Source: an uncultured Chloroflexota bacterium (GTDB taxonomy: Bacteria > Chloroflexota > Anaerolineae > Caldilineales > Caldilineaceae). From it: 22,985 nt of DNA. The notes under the pieces are model-generated. The model ran no database searches. It was not told where the DNA came from and worked only from the letters and a program-made list of their open reading frames with translations. Location: positions 1 through 22,985 of the forward strand of contig CAIRNL010000381.1 of assembly GCA_903879975.1 (NCBI GenBank), written 5' to 3'. Each line of letters begins with the position of its first letter. The stretch's first letter is position 1. Position numbers and translations under genes: made by a program. Positions 7,823 to 18,021 of the stretch are shown piece by piece.

Positions 7823-10804
7823 TCACTGGCTGGTGCTTACCTGCAGCGGCAGCACGGCGACATTGTCGGGCAGCGGGGTGTCGTCACCGTCCACGGCATT
7901 GAGGCGTACCTGCGTCTCTGCATCGTACCAGCCAGTGATGAGCCGGTATTCGCCGGCTGTCAAGGTGGCGGGCGTGCGCAACGTCACTTCGTCCACCAGG
8001 TACTCGCCGGCCAGCCATGACGTCGCTGGGCACTCGCCATCACAGGGGATTGTGTCCTGCTGGGCTACGAGTGTTCCGTTGGCGTCCAGCAGTTGGGTAA
8101 AGCGGACCAGATTGCGCGATTCCGTGCCCAGCGGCTGCCAGACCAACTCGACGGAAACGGTTGCGTTGGATCCGATCGTCAGCGTTGCAGGAGCATTAAC
8201 GCCCATCAGACGTACGCTGTCATCAAAGTGCGCCACCGCTGGCAGCGCAATGGTGGGAGGCTTCAGCAAGCGCGGCCGCCCACTGATCTCGAGAGTCGCC
8301 ACCTCGACGCGCACAGGCGTCCGTCCTGCCGGTAGGATCGATGCCGCCAGCGTGTACGTCCCGCCCGGCAGCGAAGGTTCGGTCGCCAGACGAGCTGGGA
8401 TGCGGTAGCTCTCCCCGGCGCGCCATGTCGAGGGCGGATATTCCGGCGCGCCGGGCGTAATCACCGTGCTGGCGGCTACAGAGCCATCTTGGCCGACAAG
8501 GTCAACCTGCACAGCGTAGTCGGTGGCTGGCTGCATCGGTGTGTGGGCGACGAGCACCAGCGTCAGGCTGTCGCCCGGCGCGCCGCTCGTCGTTGGCAGA
8601 TTGTAGTCGATCAACTGGAAATCGGCCGGCATGGCTGCCGTGTCGAACGCATGGTGCGGTGTCTCTGGTGCATGAACCATCAAGGGCGGTTGGAGTATGA
8701 ACGTGGCGAGCATATACTCGCCCGCGCCCGATCCACCCGCTTCCTGCGCTGGATAGACGCGCCCGCTTGCCTCGTCGTAAACGCGTACTGCCAGGCTATA
8801 ACGGCCGGGCAGCAGACCGCGCGGCAATTCGATGATATGGTAAGTGCTGCCATTTTCGCCCGCCTTCCAGCCAACCTGGTCAGGGAAGCGATCTCCGGCT
8901 AGCAGGTCATCAGCCTGTGCCGCCACGCTGCCATGTTCGTCGCGCAGCACAAGGCTGGACTTCAGTGGGCCATCGAGCGGCTGCAACGCTTCCCAGCGCA
9001 ACACGCCCCAGATGGGCTGGTCCGCCGGCATGGTCACGACGCCATCCTGCATCACCCAGCGGTTGCCGCCACCCAGGTTGGCGCTCGTCAGCCGGAAGGT
9101 GTCGCCAAAGATGATATCCTGGATCGCCCGTTCGGCAACCGGCAGGGTGAAGTCACGCAGGTCGAGCAGCTTGTACGCAACGTAGGGCATGCCGCCCTGG
9201 TGCAAGTCTGTCATCGGGGCATCTTCGCTGTTGCGCCGCAGCAGCATGTGTAGCAACCCCTTGACGTCGGCGAATATCCACGACGTTGCGTACAGTTCGG
9301 GGAGGTCGGTGGGGCGTAGAACGTTGACCGTACTGCGCCCTTGCGTCAGTTGTTCGAGCTCAGCGGGCGCAGTGGACTCGTCCAGGGTGAGCGTGGTGTA
9401 GGCGCCGGGATCGCGTTGAAAGAAGTCGATGGTGTTGAACGCACCGTCCGAGAGCGCGTTGCCCGTGAAGAGCGGCATGACCCATAGCGTTTCGCTGTCG
9501 TCCGTAGCTGCAATCGAGCGGGCGAACTCGACGTAGTCGGTGCGAAAAGGGGCACGAAACTGGTCGAGATTCGACCAGGCACCGAAGTAGCCGGTCAGAC
9601 TGACGCTCGCTGCAACCAGCAGGAAGGGCAGCGGCAGCCAGCGTGCCCCGTGTACTAGCCGAGCTGGCGCCAGGCTGCTAACCCATGCCATGGCCATTAC
9701 CGGCAGCACGTAGACGATGGGCAGCATTCCGATCATGCGGAGCGAGTGGGGCACACCTTCACTGGAAAGGATGGCAGGAACGGCCAGCGCCAAGAACCAT
9801 ATGATTGCAAAGAGTGTCGTCAGCCGGCGCCAGAAAAAGCCGGCCAGCCCAGTGCCCAGCAGCAGCCACGCAGCCATGAACGGATCGAAAACTGGAATCT
9901 GCGCTGGGTTGTGGCGTAAGTTGCCGTCAGGCGTGTTGACAAAAAGTAAAAATCCCCGCGCCGCACTGTTCAGCAAAGCTGCTACCGGATTGTCGCCCGC
10001 ATATTGGGGATTGAGCACCGAGACTTCGGCAGCATGGGCGCCGAAGTAGGCCGGATGGCTTGCGAAGTAGACGAGCAGCGGCAGGGCTGTAAGCAGCGCA
10101 GCCACCAGCATGACGCCTGCAGTTTTGAGCATGCGTGCCCGGTCGATGTCAAAGCGTCTGGCCAGCAGCCAACTCGCCGCCACCGTCGCCGCAAAGAGTG
10201 CCAGACTCATGCGGCCTGCCGTGTAGGTGTATAGCGTCAGCCCGAGCGCCAGCCCGCCCAGCACCGCTGGCAGCCATGGAATGCCGCCCGGCGCGCGCAG
10301 ACGCCGCCAGGTGATCCAGAAGAGGGCAAATGCAACAGTGAGTGCCAGCGGCAACGTGATCGCCCGGAAGCCGACCCGGCTGAGGCTGATATGCCAGTAG
10401 GAGAAGGTCAGGAAGAGAGTAACCCAGGCCGTATACCAGCCTGCTGGCTGCTGATTGTCCTCTGGCGCAAAGCGAAAGATCGCCCGCGTCATCCAGTAGG
10501 TACTCACGACGGTTGTGGCGCCGACAAGGGCTGCAGTGAAGCGAATTGCGAAACTTGTCGGCCCAAGCACCTGGAAGGCCAGCGCCAGTAGGTAGATGAA
10601 GAGTGGCTCGCGACCGTTGTTGCGTTCATAGAAAACGTGAATGTCGCCGCGCAGTGCAGCCAGGCCGTCCATGCCGTAGGCGGCCTCGTCGTTGTAGAGC
10701 CCGGGCGGATAGTTCTGTAATTGGTAGCTTCGGAGAAAGAGCGACGCAGCAAAAAGAGCCGCCACCGCGCCGATCTGCAGCCAGCGACGAGTCGGTGTGC
10801 TCAT
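7823..10804 (-). CDS. PMT/ArnT-like GT-C glycosyltransferase with three C-terminal beta-modules
   Basis: A 993-residue integral-membrane protein that probably transfers sugars from a lipid-linked donor outside the cell. Family signs: a first membrane segment (about 10-26), the first outer loop with acidic pair D39-E40 in YPPGLYNDEAAYGMD, NNGREPLFIYLL at 62-73, and about ten further membrane segments to about residue 390. After a soluble region, three beta-rich modules follow (roughly 590-730, 730-855 and 857-993). The last has an LVRFTQLLDANG...Q.D..P core and an AGEYRL..GWYD ending. The start is placed at ATG 10804, which overlaps the TGA of the upstream gene as ATGA, rather than at a TTG nine bases earlier. 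It is the paralogue of the frameshifted gene at 4440-6409 and serves as its template. Substrate unknown. Confidence 0.85.
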   Translation of the reverse strand: MSTPTRRWLQIGAVAALFAASLFLRSYQLQNYPPGLYNDEAAYGMDGLAALRGDIHVFYERNNGREPLFIYLLALAFQVLGPTSFAIRFTAALVGATTVVSTYWMTRAIFRFAPEDNQQPAGWYTAWVTLFLTFSYWHISLSRVGFRAITLPLALTVAFALFWITWRRLRAPGGIPWLPAVLGGLALGLTLYTYTAGRMSLALFAATVAASWLLARRFDIDRARMLKTAGVMLVAALLTALPLLVYFASHPAYFGAHAAEVSVLNPQYAGDNPVAALLNSAARGFLLFVNTPDGNLRHNPAQIPVFDPFMAAWLLLGTGLAGFFWRRLTTLFAIIWFLALAVPAILSSEGVPHSLRMIGMLPIVYVLPVMAMAWVSSLAPARLVHGARWLPLPFLLVAASVSLTGYFGAWSNLDQFRAPFRTDYVEFARSIAATDDSETLWVMPLFTGNALSDGAFNTIDFFQRDPGAYTTLTLDESTAPAELEQLTQGRSTVNVLRPTDLPELYATSWIFADVKGLLHMLLRRNSEDAPMTDLHQGGMPYVAYKLLDLRDFTLPVAERAIQDIIFGDTFRLTSANLGGGNRWVMQDGVVTMPADQPIWGVLRWEALQPLDGPLKSSLVLRDEHGSVAAQADDLLAGDRFPDQVGWKAGENGSTYHIIELPRGLLPGRYSLAVRVYDEASGRVYPAQEAGGSGAGEYMLATFILQPPLMVHAPETPHHAFDTAAMPADFQLIDYNLPTTSGAPGDSLTLVLVAHTPMQPATDYAVQVDLVGQDGSVAASTVITPGAPEYPPSTWRAGESYRIPARLATEPSLPGGTYTLAASILPAGRTPVRVEVATLEISGRPRLLKPPTIALPAVAHFDDSVRLMGVNAPATLTIGSNATVSVELVWQPLGTESRNLVRFTQLLDANGTLVAQQDTIPCDGECPATSWLAGEYLVDEVTLRTPATLTAGEYRLITGWYDAETQVRLNAVDGDDTPLPDNVAVLPLQVSTSQ

Positions 10805-13029
10805 GATCCGCAATCGACGATCTCTAGATCAGCCAGGCGTACGCGATCCCCCGGCAGCATAAACGTCGAATCCAATACGCGCAGGTTCTGCATCGTTTCC
10901 TGGTCGTAGAGACCGATCAACAACGTGTAACGTCCCGCTGGAACACCTTGCAGTGGAACCTCCTGTGCATAGTCCACCAGTTCACCCGGTTCCCAGCGCG
11001 TCATAGGATTGAAGCTGTCAAACGGCATCGTATCGATCTGGGCGACCTTGGCCGTATCATCGGGTGTGATGACATGCAGGAAACTCTTGTAGTCGGTAAT
11101 CGGCGTGCGGTCGGTGAACCAGTAGAGGCGCAGCGGAATCGTGTCATCGGTGCAGTAGCGCATGCTGGGTAGGTCGATACCGACTAGCCAGATGCCTTCT
11201 TCGAACTGTGCTGATGTGGTCAGTGGGTAGCGGGCAAAGCGGCCGTCATTTTGTAACCAGGCAAGGTAGGCGCCAATTGCCGCAGCGACCCCTACGACCA
11301 ACAGCACATCTACCCACCAACGCCGCCATGGCAGCAGCCAGACCAGCCCGATCGCCAGTGCCACGATCGAAATCCAGTTTGCCGCACGCCGCACGGCCGA
11401 GTCACCAAAGTTGGCAATGACGCGATACTCCCCAGCGGGCAATTCGGCTGTGACGAGCCCGCCCACGCCCCCGGGCACCACCGGGACGGGCGCGCCGTCC
11501 TGCGTCACCTGCCACCCGGCGAAGTAGGGCCGGTGCAACCGCAGCGTCCATGGATGGGACGATCGCACGTCTAGTACGTAGCGCAGAGGGTTCTCGGCGC
11601 GCACTTCGAGCGATTCCGGCGCAGCGATGGGGGGGAGGCGCATCGGATCCTCGACGGGCCGGCTCAGTGCCAGCCCGCGGTCATCAATGCTCAGCGTGCG
11701 CAGTGTGTAATCACCGAAGAGCGGATACCCCACCCGCCCGCGTTCCCAGAGCGCAATGCGGTTGATGGCGCCTGCGTCCATTGCCTGCCAGTTGGGCAGC
11801 GCCGCTGGACGCAGGGTGACCAGGCTGAGCCACGCACAGATTGCCAATAACGCCGTAGCCAGCGTCGGCTGCCAGGCTGTGCGCAGTGCCAGAGGCCCAG
11901 TAAAGATCGCACCGAATAGAAGGGCAATCGCAAATGCTGCGATGCCGTAGAGCCGCCACGGAAACTGAATGAAGCGTACAAAGGGGATGTTCTGCCAGAA
12001 GGACAGACTGATGTCGAGTTGGATGAAGAGCACCACCGCCAAGGCGGTGACCCAGAACCACAGGAGCGGTGGGTGCCGCCGCTGTGAAACGACCAGGCTG
12101 ATCATCCCGGCCGCACCGGCGATCAGCGGCCACAACGCAAAGCGAAAGCGCTCCGGTCCTGCATAAAGCGCTACCAGCGAACCTTGCACCAGCGTTGTGA
12201 GCGTCTTGACATTGGCCTCGATGCTGGTGCCTCCGCTAAACATGAACTCAGTGGACTTGGTCAGGTTCATTTCTAGCAGTGCGGGTGCCCAGTAGAACGC
12301 GCTGAGCGCAGCGCCCAGGATAAAGGCGCCAGCCACGCGCCCTAGCGCCCGCCAGTCACGGCCCCACGCAGCTAGCGTGGCTACATAGAGTGCAACCAGC
12401 GGCACGACAAAAAGAGCGGTGGCGTTGTGACCCAACATGGCCAGTGCAACGAACGCTCCCGTGAGAAGGCCGTACTGGCGCCGGGGCGTTTCCGTGTAGC
12501 AATGCGCCGCCCAGGCGAGCCAGGGCAGAATCGCCCAAGTGAGCGATTCGGAGACGGCGCCACGTTCGTAGATGACCAGGAGCAGGTAGGGCGATAACAA
12601 GTAGACACAGGCGGCAACCAGTGCGGCCAGCCGGCTCTTCAGAAGAGTGCCGGCGTAGATGTACATGCCCCAGCCCGCTAACAAGAGGCTGAGTGAGACG
12701 ACTGCCTTGGCCGACGCAATCAGACCCAGCCCCAGGCTGTGGAAGAACAAGCCAAGATAGCTGGCGAGCGGAGGGTAATACTGGAAAAGCGGCGCAGTGT
12801 AGCCGAAGTTCAAGTTGATCCCGAAGCGCGGGTAAAAAATGCCGTTCTCCCAGGCACTGTCCAGTTCAAAGATGCGATGTATGCTCATGAGGAAATCGCC
12901 AGGGTTGGGGATGCCGGGCGACCAGAGTGGGATCAGAATCGCAGCTGTGCCGCTGGCGAGAAAAAGGAATGCCAGCCGGTCGTACCGCTTTGTCGAAAAC
13001 CAGTAACGCAAGGGTTTGTCTATCTGCAA
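10801..13029 (-). CDS. PTPS-related GT-C-type membrane protein
   Basis: A 742-residue polytopic membrane protein of the PF10131-like family and paralogue of the gene at 1282-4443. Shared signatures include NFGYTAPLFQYYPPLASYLG (cf. YGYPLFNFYAPAMYY), YERGAVSESLTWAILPWLAW (cf. VRGAFGEIGAQALLPWLFWA) and FIQFPWRLYGI (cf. VQFPWRLLSI). About twelve hydrophobic segments are followed by a soluble domain, two more hydrophobic segments near residue 560-595 and one C-terminal beta-module (about 625-742, ending AGRYTLLIGLYD). The start is uncertain. An in-frame TAG lies three codons before TTG 13029, and no ATG occurs before residue ~48, which is past the first membrane segment; TTG is therefore the best choice, with a weak ribosome site. 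It is the first gene of the minus-strand cluster and begins 69 nt after the tRNA-Pro gene. Function inferred only as surface-glycan work. Confidence 0.82.
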   Translation of the reverse strand: MQIDKPLRYWFSTKRYDRLAFLFLASGTAAILIPLWSPGIPNPGDFLMSIHRIFELDSAWENGIFYPRFGINLNFGYTAPLFQYYPPLASYLGLFFHSLGLGLIASAKAVVSLSLLLAGWGMYIYAGTLLKSRLAALVAACVYLLSPYLLLVIYERGAVSESLTWAILPWLAWAAHCYTETPRRQYGLLTGAFVALAMLGHNATALFVVPLVALYVATLAAWGRDWRALGRVAGAFILGAALSAFYWAPALLEMNLTKSTEFMFSGGTSIEANVKTLTTLVQGSLVALYAGPERFRFALWPLIAGAAGMISLVVSQRRHPPLLWFWVTALAVVLFIQLDISLSFWQNIPFVRFIQFPWRLYGIAAFAIALLFGAIFTGPLALRTAWQPTLATALLAICAWLSLVTLRPAALPNWQAMDAGAINRIALWERGRVGYPLFGDYTLRTLSIDDRGLALSRPVEDPMRLPPIAAPESLEVRAENPLRYVLDVRSSHPWTLRLHRPYFAGWQVTQDGAPVPVVPGGVGGLVTAELPAGEYRVIANFGDSAVRRAANWISIVALAIGLVWLLPWRRWWVDVLLVVGVAAAIGAYLAWLQNDGRFARYPLTTSAQFEEGIWLVGIDLPSMRYCTDDTIPLRLYWFTDRTPITDYKSFLHVITPDDTAKVAQIDTMPFDSFNPMTRWEPGELVDYAQEVPLQGVPAGRYTLLIGLYDQETMQNLRVLDSTFMLPGDRVRLADLEIVDCGS

Positions 13030-13042
13030 TTGCTTCTAAATG

Positions 13043-13073
13043 ACATGTGCTCGCCAGAACGGCAAGCACATGT
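13043..13073. other. Long inverted repeat between tRNA-Pro and the glycosyltransferase cluster
   Basis: A 13-bp stem (13043-13055 with 13061-13073, one G-T pair) with a 5-nt loop (13056-13060). On the minus strand it follows the tRNA by 24 nt and ends 13 nt before TTG 13029. The trailing T's are few (CATTT), so it is a weak terminator candidate for the tRNA transcript, or a leader hairpin or processing site for the downstream gene. Confidence 0.6.
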
Positions 13074-13096
13074 ACTTATCACACTTTCTATATCTG

Positions 13097-13176
<80 letters not shown>

Positions 13177-13186
13177 GGCACCCTCT

Positions 13187-13215
13187 AGTATAGTGGCAAG
13201 CGGCGTATGCGCCAA
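13187..13215 (-). promoter_or_regulatory. Promoter of tRNA-Pro
   Basis: The minus strand reads TTGGCG (13215-13210), a 17-nt spacer and TATACT (13192-13187), 12 nt before the tRNA 5' end. No separate promoter is visible in the 68 nt between the tRNA and the gene at 10801-13029, so read-through from here may supply that cluster. Confidence 0.65.
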
Positions 13216-13288
13216 ATCTGGGCGTGTGCCAATCGACACATGGCTGCGGTTACGGTCGCCCCGCAGCCCGGATAGAGAATAAAACACT

Positions 13289-13316
13289 TTGACCGCACGA
13301 TTGGCTGTGATATAAT
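13289..13316 (+). promoter_or_regulatory. Near-consensus sigma70 promoter for the DUF151 nuclease gene
   Basis: TTGACC (13289-13294), a 16-nt spacer and a perfect TATAAT (13311-13316). The predicted start is near 13323, giving a leader of about 113 nt before ATG 13436. No clear riboswitch was seen in that leader. Together with the divergent tRNA promoter it accounts for the non-coding stretch 13175-13435. Confidence 0.85.
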
Positions 13317-13435
13317 CCCTTTATTCTCAGGCGGAGCGCCGGGAGCGTCGGCAGCATTGCAACAGACGTGGCCAGGAACGGCTACAGGTTGGGTGAGCCG
13401 GCAAACGGATAGCGGTCTCCAGGAGAAGAGGAGCT

Positions 13436-13957
13436 ATGATTGAGGTGACAATTGACAGTATTCGGGTGAGCCTCCTCTCACAGAACCGAATCGTGGTTCT
13501 GAAGGAGGAGAGTAGCGAGCGCTTCTTGCCTATCTGGATCGGTCCTTTTGAGGCCGATGCCATCACGTTGCAGTTGCAGGGCATGGATGCGCCGCGACCG
13601 CTGACCCACGATCTGCTTAAGTCGGTGATCGAGACGTTAGGAGCCGAGGTTCTGCACATCTACATCAATAGCCTGGAGCGCAACACTTATTTTGCGCGCA
13701 TTCTCCTGGATGTGAACGGGGAGACGATGGAAATTGATAGCCGGCCGAGTGACGCGATTGCGCTGGCTGTACGCGCCAATGTGCCGATCTATGTGGCTGA
13801 AGAGGTCATGGAGCAGGCCGGCATGATGCCTGAAGAAGAGATGAGCCTCACTGGCGAAGCTGCTCGCCCCGAGTATTCGGATACGTCGAGCGAAGATTTG
13901 GGGGCATTCAAGGATTTTGTGGAAGGACTGGATCTCGACAGCCTGCTCGGCAACTAG
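13436..13957 (+). CDS. Bifunctional nuclease family protein (DUF151/BFN)
   Basis: A 173-residue cytoplasmic protein of the DUF151 family (PF02577). Plant members were reported as nucleases active on RNA and DNA; the bacterial role is poorly defined. Family features: an N-terminal strand MIEVTIDSIRV, then RFLPIWIGPFEADAI, a middle stretch RPLTHDLLKSVIETLGAEV, and the highly conserved EIDSRPSDAIALAVRANVPI. The C-terminal ~45 residues are acidic and not conserved in my recollection of the family. Purine-rich ribosome sites (AGGAG twice) precede ATG 13436, the nearer one very close and the farther one about 10 nt away. It has its own strong promoter and terminator, so it is probably monocistronic, just upstream of dnaB. 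Confidence 0.9.
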   Translation: MIEVTIDSIRVSLLSQNRIVVLKEESSERFLPIWIGPFEADAITLQLQGMDAPRPLTHDLLKSVIETLGAEVLHIYINSLERNTYFARILLDVNGETMEIDSRPSDAIALAVRANVPIYVAEEVMEQAGMMPEEEMSLTGEAARPEYSDTSSEDLGAFKDFVEGLDLDSLLGN

Positions 13958-13994
13958 GCGCATCAGCGCAATCGTCCGGTGAGAAGTGCGATCA

Positions 13995-14028
13995 ACGGCG
14001 AGGCTGCCCCGGCAGCTTCGCCGTTTTT
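13995..14028 (+). terminator. Intrinsic terminator between the DUF151 gene and dnaB
   Basis: A 14-bp stem (13995-14008 with 14011-14024, one G-T pair) with a 2-nt CC turn in this pairing (the real loop is probably larger), followed by TTTT. It ends 36 nt before the dnaB ATG. Confidence 0.92.
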
Positions 14029-14040
14029 GTCCCAATTGCC

Positions 14041-14049
14041 TTATCCACA
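14041..14049 (+). promoter_or_regulatory. Perfect DnaA box upstream of dnaB
   Basis: TTATCCACA matches the high-affinity DnaA-box consensus TTATNCACA exactly. It is centred 20 nt before ATG 14065, in the only gap between the preceding terminator and dnaB. No convincing -35/-10 pair was found in this 36-nt gap, so the dnaB promoter is unplaced. A single box is compatible with regulation by DnaA; it is not an origin by itself. Confidence 0.65.
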
Positions 14050-14064
14050 GGGTATCGACAGTTT

Positions 14065-15873
<1,809 letters not shown>

Positions 15874-15875
15874 CG

Positions 15876-16634
15876 ATGCCCACACGATCGGCCGGTTTTG
15901 TCGGCTTTCCTGACGTCAAGATGAAGCCTGTGAAGATTCCCGATTTCTTCTTCACGGACCTGTTGCCGCAGATCGACGACCTGGCAGAGCTGAAGCTTAC
16001 TCTGCATTGCTTCTGGCTGCTCAACGAGCAGGATGGGCAACTCAAGTACCTGCGTGGCGCCGATCTGCGCAGCGATGAAACGCTCCTGCGCAGCCTGAGC
16101 CTGGGGAGCGATCTGTGCACACCTGTGCAGATGCTGGAAGATGCGTTGGACCGTGCGACCGCGCGTGGGACGCTGCTCCAACTGGAGATCGAGATCGGGG
16201 CGCCGGGCAACAGCAACGAAGCAGACGAAGATTGGTACTTTGTCAACACGGCCAAGGGACGGCAGGCGCTGGCACTGGTGCGCCAGGGCAAGCTGAGTGA
16301 GTTACGTGAGGTGCTGCCGGACGAGGCGCGGCTCAAGGTGCAGCGGCCGAACATCTTTGTGCTCTACGAGCAGAACATCGGGCTGCTCACACCGCTGATC
16401 GCCGACCAACTGCGCGACATGGAAAAGAGCTACCCACCGGACTGGATCGATGAGGCATTCATGATCGCGGTGGCCGGCAATAAGCGCGCGCTGCGCTACA
16501 TTCAAGCGGTTCTGAAACGCTGGGAAACGGAAGGCAAAGATGAGCGAACCCATGAAGCAGGCCGGGGAGATAGCGAGGCAGAGCTTCGGCGCAAATACAT
16601 CCCCGACGAATTCTCCGACATCATCCTCGGCTGA
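15876..16634 (+). CDS. DnaD-domain primosomal protein (helicase-loading adaptor)
   Basis: A 252-residue cytoplasmic protein. The N-terminal part (about 20-135, IPDFFFTDLLPQIDDLAELK...) looks like a winged-helix region. Residues 159-222 match the DnaD/DnaB2 C-terminal domain (PF07261): NIFVLYEQNIGLLTPLIADQ, YPPDWIDEAFMIAV, and YIQAVLKRWETEG, which carries the family's YIxxILxxW motif (Ile replaced by Val). In Firmicutes such proteins help deliver the helicase to the origin or to restarted forks. Position between dnaB and a DnaC-like gene supports the same role. It starts 2 nt after the dnaB stop, with no strong ribosome site, so translation is probably coupled. Its last 95 nt overlap the next gene in another frame. 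The name dnaD is avoided because orthology to Bacillus DnaD is not shown. Confidence 0.88.
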   Translation: MPTRSAGFVGFPDVKMKPVKIPDFFFTDLLPQIDDLAELKLTLHCFWLLNEQDGQLKYLRGADLRSDETLLRSLSLGSDLCTPVQMLEDALDRATARGTLLQLEIEIGAPGNSNEADEDWYFVNTAKGRQALALVRQGKLSELREVLPDEARLKVQRPNIFVLYEQNIGLLTPLIADQLRDMEKSYPPDWIDEAFMIAVAGNKRALRYIQAVLKRWETEGKDERTHEAGRGDSEAELRRKYIPDEFSDIILG

Positions 16635-18021
16635 CCGCTGGCTGAACACGCTCGACAGCGTGCGTCGTGCCCGTCAGTTGCCAGAGGCGCAGCCAGCCCG
16701 CAGCCAGCTCGCTGGCGATCTTTGTCCGAATTGTGGAGGCGCCGGCTTTATTGTGCCGGACCTGCCCATCGGTCACCCGGACTTCGGGCAGGCCGTACCG
16801 TGCCAATGCCGGCTGCGGGAGCGCCAGGAACGGAAGATGCGCACGTTGCAGGCAGCCGGTATGCCCGACTCGCTCCACCACCTGACTTTCGATTCCTTCA
16901 TGACAGAACTCGCGCACCTGTCGGCTGACAAACAGTACTCGTTGCAAAGCGCGTTCGACACGTGTGTCGCCTATGCCCAGCACCCCGAGGGCTGGCTGCT
17001 AATTACCGGTACCTACGGCTGCGGCAAGACGCATCTGGCGGCCGCGATTGCCAACACACGGCAAGCGATGGGACAACCCGTCGTTTTCATGGTTGTGCCC
17101 GATCTGCTCGATCACCTGCGGGCTGCATTCGGCCCACAGAGTGAAGTGCCTTACGACGAGTTCTTCGATCAGTTGCGCAACACCCCGGTGCTGATTTTGG
17201 ATGACCTGGGCGCACATTCCAGCACGCCGTGGGCACAGGAGAAGCTCTTCCAACTGCTCAACCATCGTTACAACGCGCACCTGCCGACTGTCATCACGAC
17301 CAACCAGCGTGTCGATGATCTCGAAGCGCGCACGCGCAGCCGGTTGCAGGACAGTGGGTTGGTCAGCCAGGTAATCATTCTTGCACCCGATTTTCGTACC
17401 GGCAAAGGCAGCAGCGTCACGGATCTGAGCTCGCTCTACCTGCACCACGACCAAACCTTCGATACGTTCGACGCGCAGCGCGCCGATCTGTCGGCTGAAC
17501 AGCGCGCCGGCCTGCGCGAGGCAGTCGCACTGTGTACCGCCTATGCCGACGATCCGCACGGCTGGCTGGTGCTGGCCGGCACCAACGGCTGCGGCAAGAC
17601 GCACCTGGCCGCAGCAATCGCCAATGCCTTTGTCGCACAGACGCGCGCCGACGTCATGTTCGTCGTGGTGCCCGACCTGCTGGACCATCTGCGTAGTGCC
17701 TTCAGCCCGCAGTCGACCATGCCGCTCGACCGTCGCTTCGATGAAATCAAGCGGGCACCGTTGCTCGTGCTCGACGACCTGGGGACGGAGAGCGCGACGC
17801 CCTGGGCGCGCGAGAAGCTTTTTCAGTTGCTCAACTTTCGTTACACGGCGCTGATGCCCACAGTCATCACGACCACCTCCGAACCGAAGCAGATCGACCC
17901 GTGGCTGCGCACTCGCATGATGGATCTCAACCGTTGCCAGTACCTGGCGATCACGGCACCCGGCTACCGCGGCAGCCGTAGCCAGCAGGAACAGCGCGCC
18001 CGCAAGGCGCCACGGCGCTGA
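16540..18021 (+). CDS. DnaC/IstB-like helicase loader with two tandem AAA+ modules
   Basis: A 493-residue cytoplasmic ATPase, about twice the usual 240-330 residues of DnaC/DnaI loaders. Residues 62-90 hold a possible zinc site (CPNC...CQC: Cys62, 65, 88, 90), as in many DnaI-like loaders. Module 1 (about 117-285): TFDSF, Walker A GTYGCGKTHLA (Lys163), Walker B VLILDDLG (Asp221-Asp222), sensor 1 TVITTNQ (Asn255), and arginines 264-268. Module 2 (about 307-477): TFDTF, Walker A GTNGCGKTHLA (Lys353), Walker B LLVLDDLG (Asp412-Asp413), TVITTTSE with Thr in place of the sensor-1 Asn, and LRTRMMD (Arg457, Arg459). The modules are alike over their whole length, including VVPDLLDHLR and EKLFQLLN, so this is an internal duplication. 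ATG 16540 is preceded by GGAAGG, supporting the 95-nt overlap with the DnaD-domain gene. Two consecutive TGA codons end it. Confidence 0.9.
   Translation: MSEPMKQAGEIARQSFGANTSPTNSPTSSSADRWLNTLDSVRRARQLPEAQPARSQLAGDLCPNCGGAGFIVPDLPIGHPDFGQAVPCQCRLRERQERKMRTLQAAGMPDSLHHLTFDSFMTELAHLSADKQYSLQSAFDTCVAYAQHPEGWLLITGTYGCGKTHLAAAIANTRQAMGQPVVFMVVPDLLDHLRAAFGPQSEVPYDEFFDQLRNTPVLILDDLGAHSSTPWAQEKLFQLLNHRYNAHLPTVITTNQRVDDLEARTRSRLQDSGLVSQVIILAPDFRTGKGSSVTDLSSLYLHHDQTFDTFDAQRADLSAEQRAGLREAVALCTAYADDPHGWLVLAGTNGCGKTHLAAAIANAFVAQTRADVMFVVVPDLLDHLRSAFSPQSTMPLDRRFDEIKRAPLLVLDDLGTESATPWAREKLFQLLNFRYTALMPTVITTTSEPKQIDPWLRTRMMDLNRCQYLAITAPGYRGSRSQQEQRARKAPRR

Noticed and set aside
10802..10813. TTG 10813 as start of the PMT-like gene at 7823
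   Set aside because: ATG 10804 forms the same ATGA coupling seen for the other pair and is a better start codon.
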